Under the pieces are notes generated by a model. The model was not told where the DNA came from. It did not search any database and saw nothing but the letters and a program-made list of their open reading frames with translations. Shown one piece after another: positions 46,930-57,350 of a DNA stretch of 64,000 bases. The position numbers and the translations under genes are program-made. The stretch's first letter is position 1; every line of letters starts with the position of its first letter. Origin of the DNA: Vibrio maritimus (GTDB lineage: Bacteria; Pseudomonadota; Gammaproteobacteria; Enterobacterales; Vibrionaceae); assembly GCA_003263775.1 (NCBI GenBank), contig JYJJ01000064.1, forward strand, positions 62,001 to 126,000. Reading direction: 5' to 3'.

Positions 46930-48418
46930 GTACAGAAGCACAAGCCACTCTCGAACCGACAGTTGAAGAAACCAGCACCACGATATTGCAGCAGGCCATT
47001 GTGGCGACTAAGCAAACCGATACCTCTCGCTCTGAAGAGCTACTTCGCACTCTGACCGAAGAAGCGCTCAATGGCACTGTTACTTGGAACAAGAACTTAA
47101 CCGTCACATTCCGTGAAGCGATTGCAGGGATTGATGAGCTGATCTCCAAACAGCTGGCAGAAGTTATGCACCACAACAGTTTTCAAAAGTTAGAAGGCTC
47201 TTGGCGCGGGTTGCAGTACTTGACGGTTAATTCTGATACCAGTCAAACACTCAAAATTCGCGTGCTAAGCATGAACAAATCTGAGCTCTACAAAGATCTC
47301 AGTAAAGCCGTTGAATTTGACCAAAGCCAAATATTCAAAAAGGTGTACGAATCTGAGTTTGGAACGCCTGGGGGTGAGCCATATGGCGCCTTAGTCGGCG
47401 ATTATGAATTTACCAATCACCCTGAAGATATTGAGTCGCTAAGCTTGATGTCCAACGTTGCCGCTGCTGGATTCACACCATTTTTGTCAGCAGCGTCGCC
47501 TGCGCTATTTGGGTTTGATAATTGGACTGAGCTGTCTAAACCGCGCGACTTAGAAAAAGTGTTCGAGTCATTGGAATACACCAAGTGGCGCTCATTCAGA
47601 GAAAGCCCAGATTCACGTTTTGTCACTCTTGCCATGCCTCGCGTGCTAGCGCGTCTGCCATATGGCGAATCGACCACGCCTATCGAAGAGTTTCGATATG
47701 AAGAGTTCGATCTTGATGACAAATCGGGTATGGCGAAGAACACCGAACATGACAAATATTGCTGGATGAACGCTTCATATGTGCTAGGTGCGCGAATGAC
47801 AGAAGCATTCTCTACTTATGGATTCTGTACAGCAATTCGCGGCGCAGAGGGAGGCGGTAAAGTCAGCAATCTTCCTTCTCACGTATTTGTGTCAGATGAC
47901 GGAGATCCGGATCTGAAATGTCCAACGGAAATCGGTATCACAGACAGACGAGAGGCAGAGCTGAGTAAGCTTGGTTTCTTACCACTGTGTCACTATAAAA
48001 ATACCGATTACGCAGTGTTCTTTGGTGCGCAAACCTGTCAAAAACCTCAGAAATACAACAACCCTGATGTAACGGCAAACGCGGCCATTTCGGCACGACT
48101 TCCATACATCATGGCCACGTCTCGATTTGCGCATTATTTGAAAGTAATGGCTCGCGACAAGATCGGCAGCTATATGGAAGCAGAAGACGTCGAAAACTGG
48201 CTCAATCGCTGGATTTTGAGTTATGTGAATGCCTCTGAAGGCGGCGGCCAAGAGATCAGGGCGAAATACCCGTTAGCGGATGCCAAAGTTCAAGTTAGAG
48301 AAATACCTGGAGCCCCGGGCTCGTACAATGCGGTCGCATGCTTCGCCCATGGTTGCAAATGGAAGAGCTGACTACGTCGCTAAGACTGGTCGCTAAAATT
48401 CCGGAAATTGGCGGCTAA
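46926..48418 (+). CDS. tssC: T6SS contractile sheath large subunit TssC/VipB (frameshift)
   Basis: Sheath large subunit. Landmarks: NSFQKLEGSWRGLQYL, SEFGTPGGEPYGALVGDYEF, FTPFLSAASPALFG, SARLPYIMATSRFAHYLKVMARDKIGS. The raw sequence stops early at 48371 after a spurious tail, because one G is missing at about 48340 (gcatgctt for gcatggctt). Restoring it gives AVAWLRPWLQMEELTTSLRLVAKIPEIGG and a stop at 48416-48418, 497 residues. This C-terminal segment contributes to sheath subunit linkage, so the break would be lethal to function if real. Confidence 0.94.
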
Positions 48419-48425
48419 GGAGTAG

Positions 48426-48445
48426 GCGAACTCTAAAGAGTTCGC
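48426..48445 (+). repeat. Perfect hairpin between the two tssC genes
   Basis: gcgaactct/agagttcgc, 9 bp with a two-base nominal loop, lying eight bases after tssC and covering the ribosome site of the next gene (AAGAG). Could damp translation of the second sheath protein or protect the tssBC mRNA end. Confidence 0.7.
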
Positions 48446-48448
48446 GTG

Positions 48449-49849
48449 ATGACTATGCATAAACATCGAAGTGCTAACGACTCCAACGCAGCAAAGCCTA
48501 ATGTCGCCAAGGCCTTGTTGCTGCGAGCCATTGCCGATATAGATGAAGCGATCAACGAGCAAATCAACGCTATTTTGCATCATGAGCGCTTTCAACAAAT
48601 TGAAGCAAGTTGGCGCGGATTACGTTATTTGTGTGGTCAAGCTGGGACGCAAGACAATCACTCTACTTGCAAAGTTAAGCTACTCAATGTGAGCTGGCGT
48701 GATTTGTGCCGAGACTCTGCACGGGCGATAGATTTTGATCAAAGTGATCTCTTTCGTCACCTTTACACCGCTGAATTTAGTACGCCAGGTGGCGAGCCGT
48801 TTGGGTTAGTCCTTGGTGATTACCAAATAACGCATCGCCCCAGAAAAGGTTATCAAGCGGGTGATTTACAAGTTTTAAGAACTATAAGTCATGTCTGCGC
48901 GGCGGCATTTGCCCCGTTTATTACCTCAGCGCAAGCATCACTTTTTGGAGTGAATCATTTCAGTGAGCTTGCGTCTGTGCAAGATATTGGAGCACAGTTC
49001 TCGCAGCCTGAATACGGTCAGTGGCAAGCACTTCGAGCGATGGAAGATTCAAGGTTTCTTGCTATCGCTGCCCCAAAAATATTGATGCGAGAGCCACACA
49101 ATCAAAGTGGCTCTGGTTTAACGGCTTTTCAGTTTCGAGAAACCATTGTCTGCTCCGAGCGAGATTATCTTTGGGGAAATGCGGCTTATGGGGTGGCAGG
49201 CGTTGCAGTACGAGCATTTCGAGAGTCAGGTTGGTTTAGCCAAATACGAGGCATGCAACCCAGTAAGCTGAAGCATGGCTTAATGGTTGAAATCCCGAGC
49301 AGCGGCTTTGAACACTCTAGAAGCTCGCATTCGCAAAGACCGAGTGTCAATTTACAAATTGGCGATCGACTGGAAGCAGAACTCTCCGACAATGGCTTTA
49401 TCGCCATTTCGACGTTACCCCATACGCCTCATTTGGTGTTGTACAGCAACACCACAGTTAACTTACCCGTCTCTTTCGATAAACAAAGCGCTTTGGTCAA
49501 TGCTCGCCTTTCCTCCATGTTGCAGTACATGCTTTGTGTCTCGCGTTTTGCTCATTACCTCAAGGTTATGGGGCGCGACAAAGTTGGGGGCTACAACACG
49601 GCACAGCATATCGAGAATGAAATGCAGCGCTGGTTGCATCAGTACACTGCGGCATCAGATGAAGCATCGGACGAGATTCGTGCCAAGTATCCCTTAAATG
49701 AGGCCAAAATTCAGGTCAAAGAGCAGCAAGCAAAGCCCGGTCATTACTACTCTGTTATTCATCTTCGCCCCCATTTTCAGTTGGAACATATGGTCTCCAA
49801 CATCCGGTTGATTACGGAGTTATCACCCATTTTTACCCAAGTAGGATAA
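48449..49849 (+). CDS. Second TssC-like sheath protein (ImpD type)
   Basis: About 466 residues, homologous to TssC along its length: HHERFQQIEASWRGLRYL, TAEFSTPGGEPFGLVLGDYQI, FAPFITSAQASLFGVNHF, SSMLQYMLCVSRFAHYLKVMGRDKVGG and LRPHFQLEHMVSNIRLITELSP. The shared SWRG motif is at residue 54 here but 92 in TssC, so about 38 N-terminal residues are absent. This matches the impC-impD arrangement of imp-type clusters. Its precise role, such as a variant sheath end or baseplate adaptor, is not known to me. Start could be GTG 48446 or ATG 48449 or 48455. Intact; tagJ begins three bases later. Confidence 0.88.
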   Translation: MTMHKHRSANDSNAAKPNVAKALLLRAIADIDEAINEQINAILHHERFQQIEASWRGLRYLCGQAGTQDNHSTCKVKLLNVSWRDLCRDSARAIDFDQSDLFRHLYTAEFSTPGGEPFGLVLGDYQITHRPRKGYQAGDLQVLRTISHVCAAAFAPFITSAQASLFGVNHFSELASVQDIGAQFSQPEYGQWQALRAMEDSRFLAIAAPKILMREPHNQSGSGLTAFQFRETIVCSERDYLWGNAAYGVAGVAVRAFRESGWFSQIRGMQPSKLKHGLMVEIPSSGFEHSRSSHSQRPSVNLQIGDRLEAELSDNGFIAISTLPHTPHLVLYSNTTVNLPVSFDKQSALVNARLSSMLQYMLCVSRFAHYLKVMGRDKVGGYNTAQHIENEMQRWLHQYTAASDEASDEIRAKYPLNEAKIQVKEQQAKPGHYYSVIHLRPHFQLEHMVSNIRLITELSPIFTQVG

Positions 49850-49852
49850 AGG

Positions 49853-50661
49853 ATGCAAAATACCATTAATCGGCTCATTCAAGATGGGCAGTTGAACCAA
49901 GCGCTATCAGTGGTTACGGAGCAGCTTAAACAAGAGCCCAGTAATCATGAGCTACGCAGCAGTTTTATCGAGTTGCTGTGCATTGATGGCCAACTAGAGC
50001 GCGCTGACCAGCAGCTGGATCTGATTGTCAAACAAGCTCCAGAGATGTTGCCGGGTGTGGTAAACCTCCGACAAATAGTGAGAGCCGCGCAAGCAAGACT
50101 CGACTTTGCCGAAGGTGGAGATACAGCAGCGACTATCGGCAAGCCCGGTGAAAGTTTTTCTGCGTTATTGAAGCTTAGGGTAGCACTGCGAGAGAACAAC
50201 GCTGATGAGGTGCAGAGCTGCGCTCAAAGGATGGAACAAACCCGTGACAATGTTTCGCTAAAGGTGAATGGCTTGCATCGGTATTTGATTCGGGATGTGG
50301 ATGACACCTTAGCTGGCTTTGTCGAGATGTTTGGTACCAACGGCAAATATTACCTTATCCCTATTTCGGAAGTGTCGAACCTGGAGATGTTGCCCGCGGA
50401 GTCGCTTTTTGAGCTCATTTGGCGCAAAGCGAAAATCGAGATAAGTAGCGGCGATTGTGGAGAGGTCTTTGTACCGTTGACTTACGTTTCGAGTCACAGT
50501 GAGGCAGAGAAGTTAGCTAGAGAGACGGACTGGCAGAAGTACTAGATACCGATGTTTATCAGGGCAAAGGGCGAAAGCTATGGTTGGTCGATGATGGCGC
50601 AATGGAGCTCTTTGAGCTGAAATCGATTTTGAGAGCAGAAACCGTTGAGGCGATGGAATAA
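49853..50661 (+). CDS. tagJ: T6SS accessory protein TagJ/ImpE (frameshift)
   Basis: ImpE-family protein. In some systems it binds the TssB N-terminus and helps ClpV recruitment. N-terminal TPR-like helices (INRLIQDGQLNQALSVVTEQL, ELLCIDGQLERADQQLDLI) then FVEMFGTNGKYYLIPISEVSNLEML. The frame breaks at about 50536 (one G missing), after which WQEVLDTDVYQGKGRKLWLVDD and ELFELKSILRAETVEAME complete a 269-residue protein. Its TAA overlaps the tssE ATG (TAATG). Confidence 0.9.
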
Positions 50662-51113
50662 TGGCGAGTCTGTTGAGTTCACCGTTATTTGATCGACTGG
50701 AACAAAGTCACTCCGAGAGGAGTAAACAGTCTCATCGCCAGCGACTTCGCAATGCGATTCGACGCGACCTTGAAGGGTTATTGAATGCCAAGGTGAGTTG
50801 GTTAACTTGGCCTGAATGGTATCACCAACTTGACCAATCGTTACTGAGCTTTGGGCTGCCCGATTTTTCCTCGATGCCATTGAGTAGTCAGGATGGCCGT
50901 GAACGTCTGTGTGCCACAATCGAAGAAACGATCGCCAAGTTTGAGCCTCGCCTGACGGAGGTTTCAGTTGAAGCTGTGGATGATGAAGCATCGCTAGAGC
51001 GGGTGCTAAAAATAAAAATTCATGCTCTATGTGTAGGGGAGTATGAAGCGGAACCCATTGTGTTCGACTCTCAAGTGGAGCCAGTTTGCCTTGGCATATC
51101 GGTGTCGGAGTAG
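50661..51113 (+). CDS. tssE: T6SS baseplate protein TssE (gp25-like)
   Basis: 150 residues. N-terminal LLSSPLFDRLEQ, then RNAIRRDLEGLLNAKVSW and SLLSFGLPDFSSM, and the conserved IEETIAKFEPRLTEVSVEA of the gp25/lysozyme-like family. Forms a wedge of the baseplate with TssF and TssG. Start overlaps the tagJ stop; tssF begins two bases after the TAG. Confidence 0.94.
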   Translation: MASLLSSPLFDRLEQSHSERSKQSHRQRLRNAIRRDLEGLLNAKVSWLTWPEWYHQLDQSLLSFGLPDFSSMPLSSQDGRERLCATIEETIAKFEPRLTEVSVEAVDDEASLERVLKIKIHALCVGEYEAEPIVFDSQVEPVCLGISVSE

Positions 51114-51115
51114 TC

Positions 51116-52940
51116 ATGAGTGATGAACTATTGAAGTACTACAATCGAGAGCTCGCCTATCTAAGACATATGGGAAGTGAGTTTGCTGAGCGACACCCTA
51201 AGATTGCTGGCAATCTAAAGATTAGCGGCGAACATATTGAGGATCCCCATGTATCTCGATTACTCGAAGGCGTCGCTCTACTGACGGCTCAAATAAGGCA
51301 AAAATTGGATGACAGTTTTCCTGAGTTAACGGAGGCCTTAGTCGGAAAACTCTTTCCTGATTATCACGCACCCATTCCGTCTAGCTCGATTATTAAGCTG
51401 ACGACTGAAAATATGACCGATAACGGCCTAACGATTCCTTCGGGTACAAAGGTCGAGTCTATAGCCGATGGTTATAAAAACTGCCTATTTAAGACTTGTT
51501 ACGACACTAAGCTTTGGCCAGCTGAAATCTCGTTGGCAAGATTCAGTGGTGCGCCTTTTGAGGCGCCTAAACCTACGTTTGATGTGGCGGCTTTATCCGT
51601 ACTCAAGCTGCGACTAAGCAGCAACTATTCCGATATTAAACTCAAAGATATTGGTATAGATAGGCTGAGGTTTTACTTAAATGGGCAGCCTCAGCTTAGC
51701 TATGAGCTCTATCAGCTGCTTAATCAATCATTGGTCGGCATTGCTTTGTCGTCAGTAAGCAGCTTAAAGCCCATTAAGTATCTTTCTCCGAAACATATCG
51801 CTCCAGTTGGGTTTGAAAGCAACCAGAAAGTGGTGCCTTATGGTGATAAGTCGTTTGATGGCTACCGTTTATTGGTTGAGTATTTTGTTTGTCCTGAAAA
51901 GTTCTTATTTGTCGATTTAAACGAGTTGCAACCGGATTGGTTTGGCGATGAAAGTGATGTCGATATTTATCTGTATTTTGATCGCGATTCAGAAGTGCTA
52001 GTCAAACAGCTCACCGCTCAAAATGTGCTGCTCGGCTGCGTACCAATAGTAAATACCTTCGATACTGAGCTCGAACCTATTCGACTAAATCCGGCTTACT
52101 TCGAGCACAAGTTGGTGGCACGCAATCAAGATACCGACAGTTCGGAAATTATCTCTATAAGACACGTAGAGGCCTATGACCAACACGATAGTCAAGTTGA
52201 TGTATCGCCGTTTTATGGCTCCGTTTGTCATGATGAATCGTCAGCTTTGTATTGGACGTTGCGTCGAGAGGTGACAAATGGCAGCGAGGAGGGGGTGAGC
52301 AGGGTAGTGATTCGTTTCTTTCGATGGTGACCAGCACGGCTAAGCTATAGAACTGGATAGACAAGAGCGTTGGTTGGTGAATGTGAGCGCAACGTGCAGC
52401 AACCGTAATTTGCCTAGCCAATTGCCGACCCGTAAAGAGCAGCTCACGCTCTTGATTCCAAGTTACCAAGACCTTTTGAAAACCAGTACACGTTGCTTGA
52501 AGTCCTTCAGTAAACCGGTGAGACCGAAGATGTTTGAGTCGTCGTGCTGGCAATTGGTCAGTCAACTATCCCTCAATCACTTTGCTAATGATCCGGATGG
52601 GACGATGCTGAAAACAGTGTTGCAGCTTTATGATTTCACACACGCGCCGCAAACCAAAGTTCTGGTTGAATCTATTCGCAAGGTTGAGTTGCGAAGTGCT
52701 ACAGCGCGAGTAAGGCAGTCTGGAAGAGTGGGCATATGCCAAGGAAGCGAGATGATGATTGAGTTCTCAGGTCGTGATGTGTCTGGGAGTCAGTTGTTTT
52801 TCTTCGGGCAAGTACTGGCGCACTTTTTAGCTCAGTATGTGGTGGTAAATAGTTTTTGTCGGTTAACGATTAGATTGACCGGAGCTCATGAGCCAGTGCA
52901 CTGCTGGCCAGCAATGTCGGGTACGCAGGAGTTGCTGTGA
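51116..52940 (+). CDS. tssF: T6SS baseplate protein TssF (two frameshifts)
   Basis: Starts MSDELLKYYNRELAYLRHMGSEFAERHPKIAG, a very clear TssF/VasA N-terminus, with SRLLEGVALLTAQIRQKLDD and ALVGKLFPDYHAPIPS. Two single-base losses split it: the G5 run 52291-52295 needs six G's, and one G is missing at about 52344. Repair gives GGEQGSDSFLSMVTSTAKAIELDRQERWLVNVSATCSNRNLPSQLP and a 608-residue protein. Its TGA overlaps the GTG start of tssG. Confidence 0.93.
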
Positions 52941-53922
52941 GTACATTGATTGGTCAAGGACTGGAAACCATTGAGCAGTTTCACCACTATGTCGCAGCAT
53001 TTGAAAATGCGCTAGCAGGCAAAGAGGGTCGAGTGGGTTCAGATGCATTGCCAAGCTCTGAGTTACTGCGTTTTCGATCTTGTACCCATTTAGGCTTCCC
53101 AGGTAAAGCGGTTGAAAAAATAGTCGAACCGAATGGAGAGCGAAGCCAATATGAGCTCTTAGTCGGCTTCTTGGGTCTGATCGGTCCAAGTGGCGTAATG
53201 CAAGGCACTTTAGTGAGAGAGTGTTGCGGGAAACGAAAAAGAGAGATGCGGCCACCGCTGATTTTCTCGACATTTTTCATCACCGATTGATCGCTTTGTA
53301 TCACCGTGCCTGGGAAAAATATCACCATCCAACGCTGTATCAGCATTATTTACAAACTGGCGTGCCAGATGCGATTACTCGAATGTTATTTGTTATTTCG
53401 GGTGCCCAAAGTGATCTTGAGGCACGTTATGCAGGGCTTTTGGCCCATCCTAACCGAAACACTAAAAGCCTCAAACAAATCCTTGAGCATATGTCGGGGT
53501 GTGATGTTGATATAGAGGAGCGAGTGGGACGATGGTTGCACGTCGAACCTGATCAGCAAAGTCGGCTTGCTAGTCGAATTGAGGAACGCGGGCAGTTTGC
53601 ATGTTTAGGTGAAGGAGTCTTGGTGGGGAAGCGCGTATGGGATGTGAATTCGACCATTGCCATTACATTACGTCCCCATAGTCGCGCTAAAGCTGAGTGT
53701 TATATGCCTCAATCTCCTGCCTTGAAGATTCTTAAGGGTATAACCAAAGCCTACTTGCCAACCCACATTCATTCTGTTTGGCAACTGGCGGTGAAAACAG
53801 GGGATTTGCCAGTGTCGACTGTCGGAGCGACAGACGTTGGCTTAGGGCACGGCACTTTGCTGGCTTACCCTGCTAAGCGTGGACATCAAATTATTAATAT
53901 TTCAATTGGAAATGGGCATTAA
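52937..53922 (+). CDS. tssG: T6SS baseplate protein TssG (frameshift)
   Basis: TssG/VasB family. N-terminal half up to ELLVGFLGLIGPSGVM, then a break at about 53201 where one C is missing; repair gives MPRHFSERVLRETKKRDAATADFLDIFHHRLIALYHRAWEK, the family core. The C-terminus contains CLGEGVLVGKRVWDVNSTIAI and GHGTLLAYPA. 328 residues. GTG start overlapping tssF, with 20 bases to clpV. Confidence 0.92.
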
Positions 53923-53942
53923 AAGGAAAACAGGACGTAATT

Positions 53943-56532
53943 ATGTCAACAATGAGCCTAACGACGTTAGTGGAAAAATTGTCACCCACCGCAACGGTGA
54001 GTCTCGAAGCGGCGGCGTCGCTTTGTAATAGTCGAAGTCATAGCAGCGTTGAAATACAACACTGGCTTTTGGCTATGTGCCAACAACCAAGTAGTGACTT
54101 GCTGGTTGTGTGTGAGCAGTATGAAGTGAATGTCGACAGACTCGTTTTTGTCCTTAATCAGGATCTTGAATCGTTAAAGTCGGGTCATGATAGCGCGCCT
54201 AGTTTATCCAAGCAGTTGGTCTCGCTGATGGAGTCGGCTTGGGTGAGCTCAACGTTGGCATTTGGTGAGATTGCTATTGAGCCTATTCACGTGATTCATG
54301 CTTTGCTCAGCGATGAAAGCTTGGTGCCGTTTACCCCAGGCTACTTACAGAAACTGTCTGCGATTGATCCTGGAGAGCTAGTTAAAAACTGGCAAGGCAG
54401 CCTTGCCGGCGCCGATTTATCACACAAAGATACTTCACCTTTGAACGCTGCTTCATCTTCTCCAAACCTTGAGCAGTTTACCGTTGATTTGACACAGATA
54501 GCGAAACAGGGGGGCTTGATCCTATACTTGGCCGTGATGATGAAATACGGCAAATCATCGATGTGTTGATGCGTCGACGTCAAAATAACCCTATTCTCAC
54601 TGGTGAAGCTGGTGTGGGCAAAACAGCGGTAGTCGAAGGTTTTGCGCAGCGTATTGCAAAAGGTGATACGCCAGAGAGTCTGCGTGATGTCAGAGTATTG
54701 TCGCTAGATTTAGCTCTGCTTCAGGCTGGCGCCGGTGTGAAAGGTGAGTTTGAGAATAGGCTTAAAAACGTCATCAAAGAAGTGAAAGCGTCGGTTACAC
54801 CAATCGTCATTTTTATTGACGAAGCACATTCGTTAATTGGTAGCGGAGGTGGAGCGGGTCAAAATGATGCGGCAAATATTCTTAAGCCAGCACTGGCTCG
54901 AGGTGAGCTTCGAACGATTGCCGCAACGACCTGGGCTGAATACAAAAAATACTTTGAAAAAGACGCGGCATTGACTCGTCGTTTCCAAGTCGTAAAAGTG
55001 GAAGAGCCGAGTGAAGCGCTGGCGATTACGATGCTAAGGGGACTGCTTCCTGTTATGGAGGCGCATCATAACGTTGCGATTACAGACGAAGCGTTGCAAG
55101 CGGCGGTCAAACTTTCGAGTCGATATATTAATGGTCGTCAACTTCCCGATAAAGCCGTTGCTTTGCTAGACACGGCGTGCGCCAGAGTCGCGATTAGTCA
55201 AGTAGCTACTCCTGCCAATGTTGAGCGTCTCGACAGACAATATGATGCCTTAATTGCAGAGCGAAACTTGCTGGAGCAAGAGCAAGCAACCGGCACAAAT
55301 CATAGTGGGAAAATCACGGTGTTAACGGAGCAGCTTGATGAGGTGTGCAAGCAACGAGAAGTAGCTAATGCAAATTGGCAATGGCAGCGAGAGCAGTTGG
55401 AATCGGCAATTGCCCTAAAGCATCAAATTCTATCTGCTGCAGATACAGACGTCACCGATACCTGTCAGCAACTGACAGAAGTGAAAGCATCACTAAATGA
55501 GTTTGAACAGAGTATGGTGCATCTGGAGGTTGATGAAAACTTAGTTGCGCAAGTGATTTCAGACTGGACTGGAATACCACTTGGGCGAATGAGAGTCGAC
55601 CAGTTGGCAGCGCTACGAGCACTGATGCCGCGCCTTCAACAGCGCATCATAGGTCAAGATCATGCTCTGGATAGAATTAGCCAAGTGGTTAAAACTGCCC
55701 GCATGAAACTGAGCGATGAAAATAAACCTGACGGGGTATTTTTGTTAGCAGGACCAAGTGGAACGGGTAAGACAGAAACGGCGTTAGCACTCGCTCAGCA
55801 AATTTATGGTAGTGATGATAGCGTCACTGTTATTAACATGTCTGAATTTAAAGAAGAGCACAAAGTTTCTTTATTGCTAGGCTCCCCTCCGGGATATGTT
55901 GGATATGGAGAAGGAGGAGTATTAACTGAAGCAGTTAGACGTAAGCCTTACAGTGTGATACTTCTCGATGAAATGGAAAAAGCGCATCCTAGTGTACAAG
56001 ATGTTTTTTACCAGATCTTCGATAAAGGTATAATAAAGGACGGTGAAGGGACGGATATAGATTTTAAAAATTGCATTATTATCATTACTTCGAATGTTGG
56101 TTCTGAAACAACGGAGATTTATTTGAAGATAGAGAAACAGCACCGGGAGCAGAAGGACTCACCGAAGCGTTGCAGAACGATCTTCTGGAAGCATTCAAAC
56201 CTGCTTTTTTGGGAAGACTGAACATTATCCCTTATGTGCCTTTGAGCCAAAGTGACATAGAGGCCATTACTAAGTTGCAACTTGATAGAGTGGCGAATCG
56301 ATATCGACAGCACTACCAGGCTTATCTTACTTTTGATGAGAGTGTCATATTACATATCAATAAAACTACAAGTAATGTGGGAGTTGGAGCTAGGGCGATT
56401 CAACTACATATACAGAATGTACTATTACCATTTTTATCGGAACTATTAATGGAAAGGTTAGTAGAAGAGAAAGACATGTCTGAAATTAAATTATCAATTG
56501 AGGGTGATACTTACGTTTCTGTAAATAGTTAA
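53943..56532 (+). CDS. clpV: T6SS sheath-recycling ATPase ClpV/TssH (two frameshifts)
   Basis: AAA+ unfoldase of the Clp/Hsp100 group that disassembles contracted TssB-TssC sheath. N-domain (1-160), first ATPase domain with GEAGVGKTAVVEG and FIDEAHSLIG, middle coiled coil, second ATPase domain with LLAGPSGTGKTETALALA, GSPPGYVGYGEGG and ILLDEMEKAHP, and a small C-terminal domain. One G is missing at about 54518 (GGLDPILGRDDEIRQIIDVL) and one T at about 56123 (before EDRETAPGAEGLTEAL). Repaired length 863 residues. The last 600-700 bases are visibly more A+T-rich than the first two thirds. Confidence 0.94.
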
Positions 56533-56627
56533 TTATTAATAATGTCGAATGCTGTTGTGAAATAGCGTAGGCTAATTTAGGTTTTATAAATATACAAGTC
56601 AATATTAAAGATTATGTTCTAGGTCGA

Positions 56628-56711
56628 ATGCTGATGCTATTAGTTGAAGACGTAGGGCAGCGATTAAACACGTCTGTGTTTTATGATGAAATATCCGTAA
56701 TGGATAGTTAA
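56628..56711 (+). other. Short unexplained ORF between clpV and hcp
   Basis: ATG ORF of 27 codons (MLMLLVEDVGQRLNTSVFYD...) inside a 46-codon open stretch that starts after a TAG near 56580. AGG seven bases before the ATG. The 208-base gap also repeats gtcgaatgctg (at 56543 and 56622) and must hold the hcp promoter. The ORF may be a gene remnant or chance; no family recognised. Confidence 0.25.
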
Positions 56712-56740
56712 TTTAAATATAGCAGCTAAAGGAGATTAGC

Positions 56741-57220
56741 ATGCAAGCTAATACTTATTTGAAGTACGGTGACATTAAAGGCGAAGCAACGGCTGAGCAA
56801 TATAAAGATCTTATCACCTTGTTGTCAGTGGATTGGGCCGTAAATCGTGAAATTACGTCGTACACAGGTACAGCGCAAGATCGTGAAGCCAGCGCAACGC
56901 GTTTGGGTGACATTACCATTACTAAACTACAGGACAAAGCGTCACCAGACCTGTTTAAAGAAGCAACAATTGGTAAAGGCAAGCCAGCGGTTTTTCATAT
57001 CACCAAGCAGGGTGAAAAAGTTGAAGAAATCATGAAGATCGAGCTAACTGATGCAATGATTTCTAACTATTCAGTATCGATTCAAGATGATCGTCCAACG
57101 GAGAGTATCACTATTTCTTATACCGAGATGATGATGACAGTGACGCCAACGGACGATCAGAACAATGTTCAAGCGCCACTGGTTTACGGCTACAGCGGTG
57201 TGAAAGGCCAACAAATGTAA
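56741..57220 (+). CDS. hcp: T6SS tube protein Hcp/TssD
   Basis: Hexameric inner-tube protein, also the main secreted marker of T6SS. 159 residues with the family pattern YLKYGDIKGEAT, LLSVDWAVNREI, RLGDITITKLQDKASPDLFKEA and VSIQDDRPTESITISYTEMMMTV. AAGGAG precedes the ATG at seven bases. Separated from clpV by an AT-rich gap and from vgrG by two hairpins, so probably transcribed at a higher level from its own promoter. Confidence 0.97.
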   Translation: MQANTYLKYGDIKGEATAEQYKDLITLLSVDWAVNREITSYTGTAQDREASATRLGDITITKLQDKASPDLFKEATIGKGKPAVFHITKQGEKVEEIMKIELTDAMISNYSVSIQDDRPTESITISYTEMMMTVTPTDDQNNVQAPLVYGYSGVKGQQM

Positions 57221-57231
57221 GTCATAAATAC

Positions 57232-57307
57232 GAGACGCTTCGGTACCGAAGTTGTCTCTAAAAGTCCTCAAACTGCAGGGTGTGACTTTGCATTCTGCAT
57301 TTTGAGG
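57232..57307 (+). repeat. Tandem hairpins between hcp and vgrG
   Basis: First gagac...cttcggtaccgaag...gtctc (57232-57258), then a longer one, cctcaaa-tgcag/ctgca-tttgagg (57266-57307). No T run follows, so they are more likely to stabilise or attenuate the hcp message than to end it completely. Confidence 0.55.
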
Positions 57308-57350
57308 CGTTCTAAAAAACTTCGGTTGTTTATCAGTAATAGGCTCGGCA

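Noticed and set aside
46926..49849. The two tssC genes as a recent duplication or assembly artefact
   Set aside because: Their sequences are clearly diverged at DNA and protein level and match the known impC-impD arrangement.
56533..56740. Sigma54 promoter for hcp
   Set aside because: No GG-N10-GC pair with suitable context was found in the gap.
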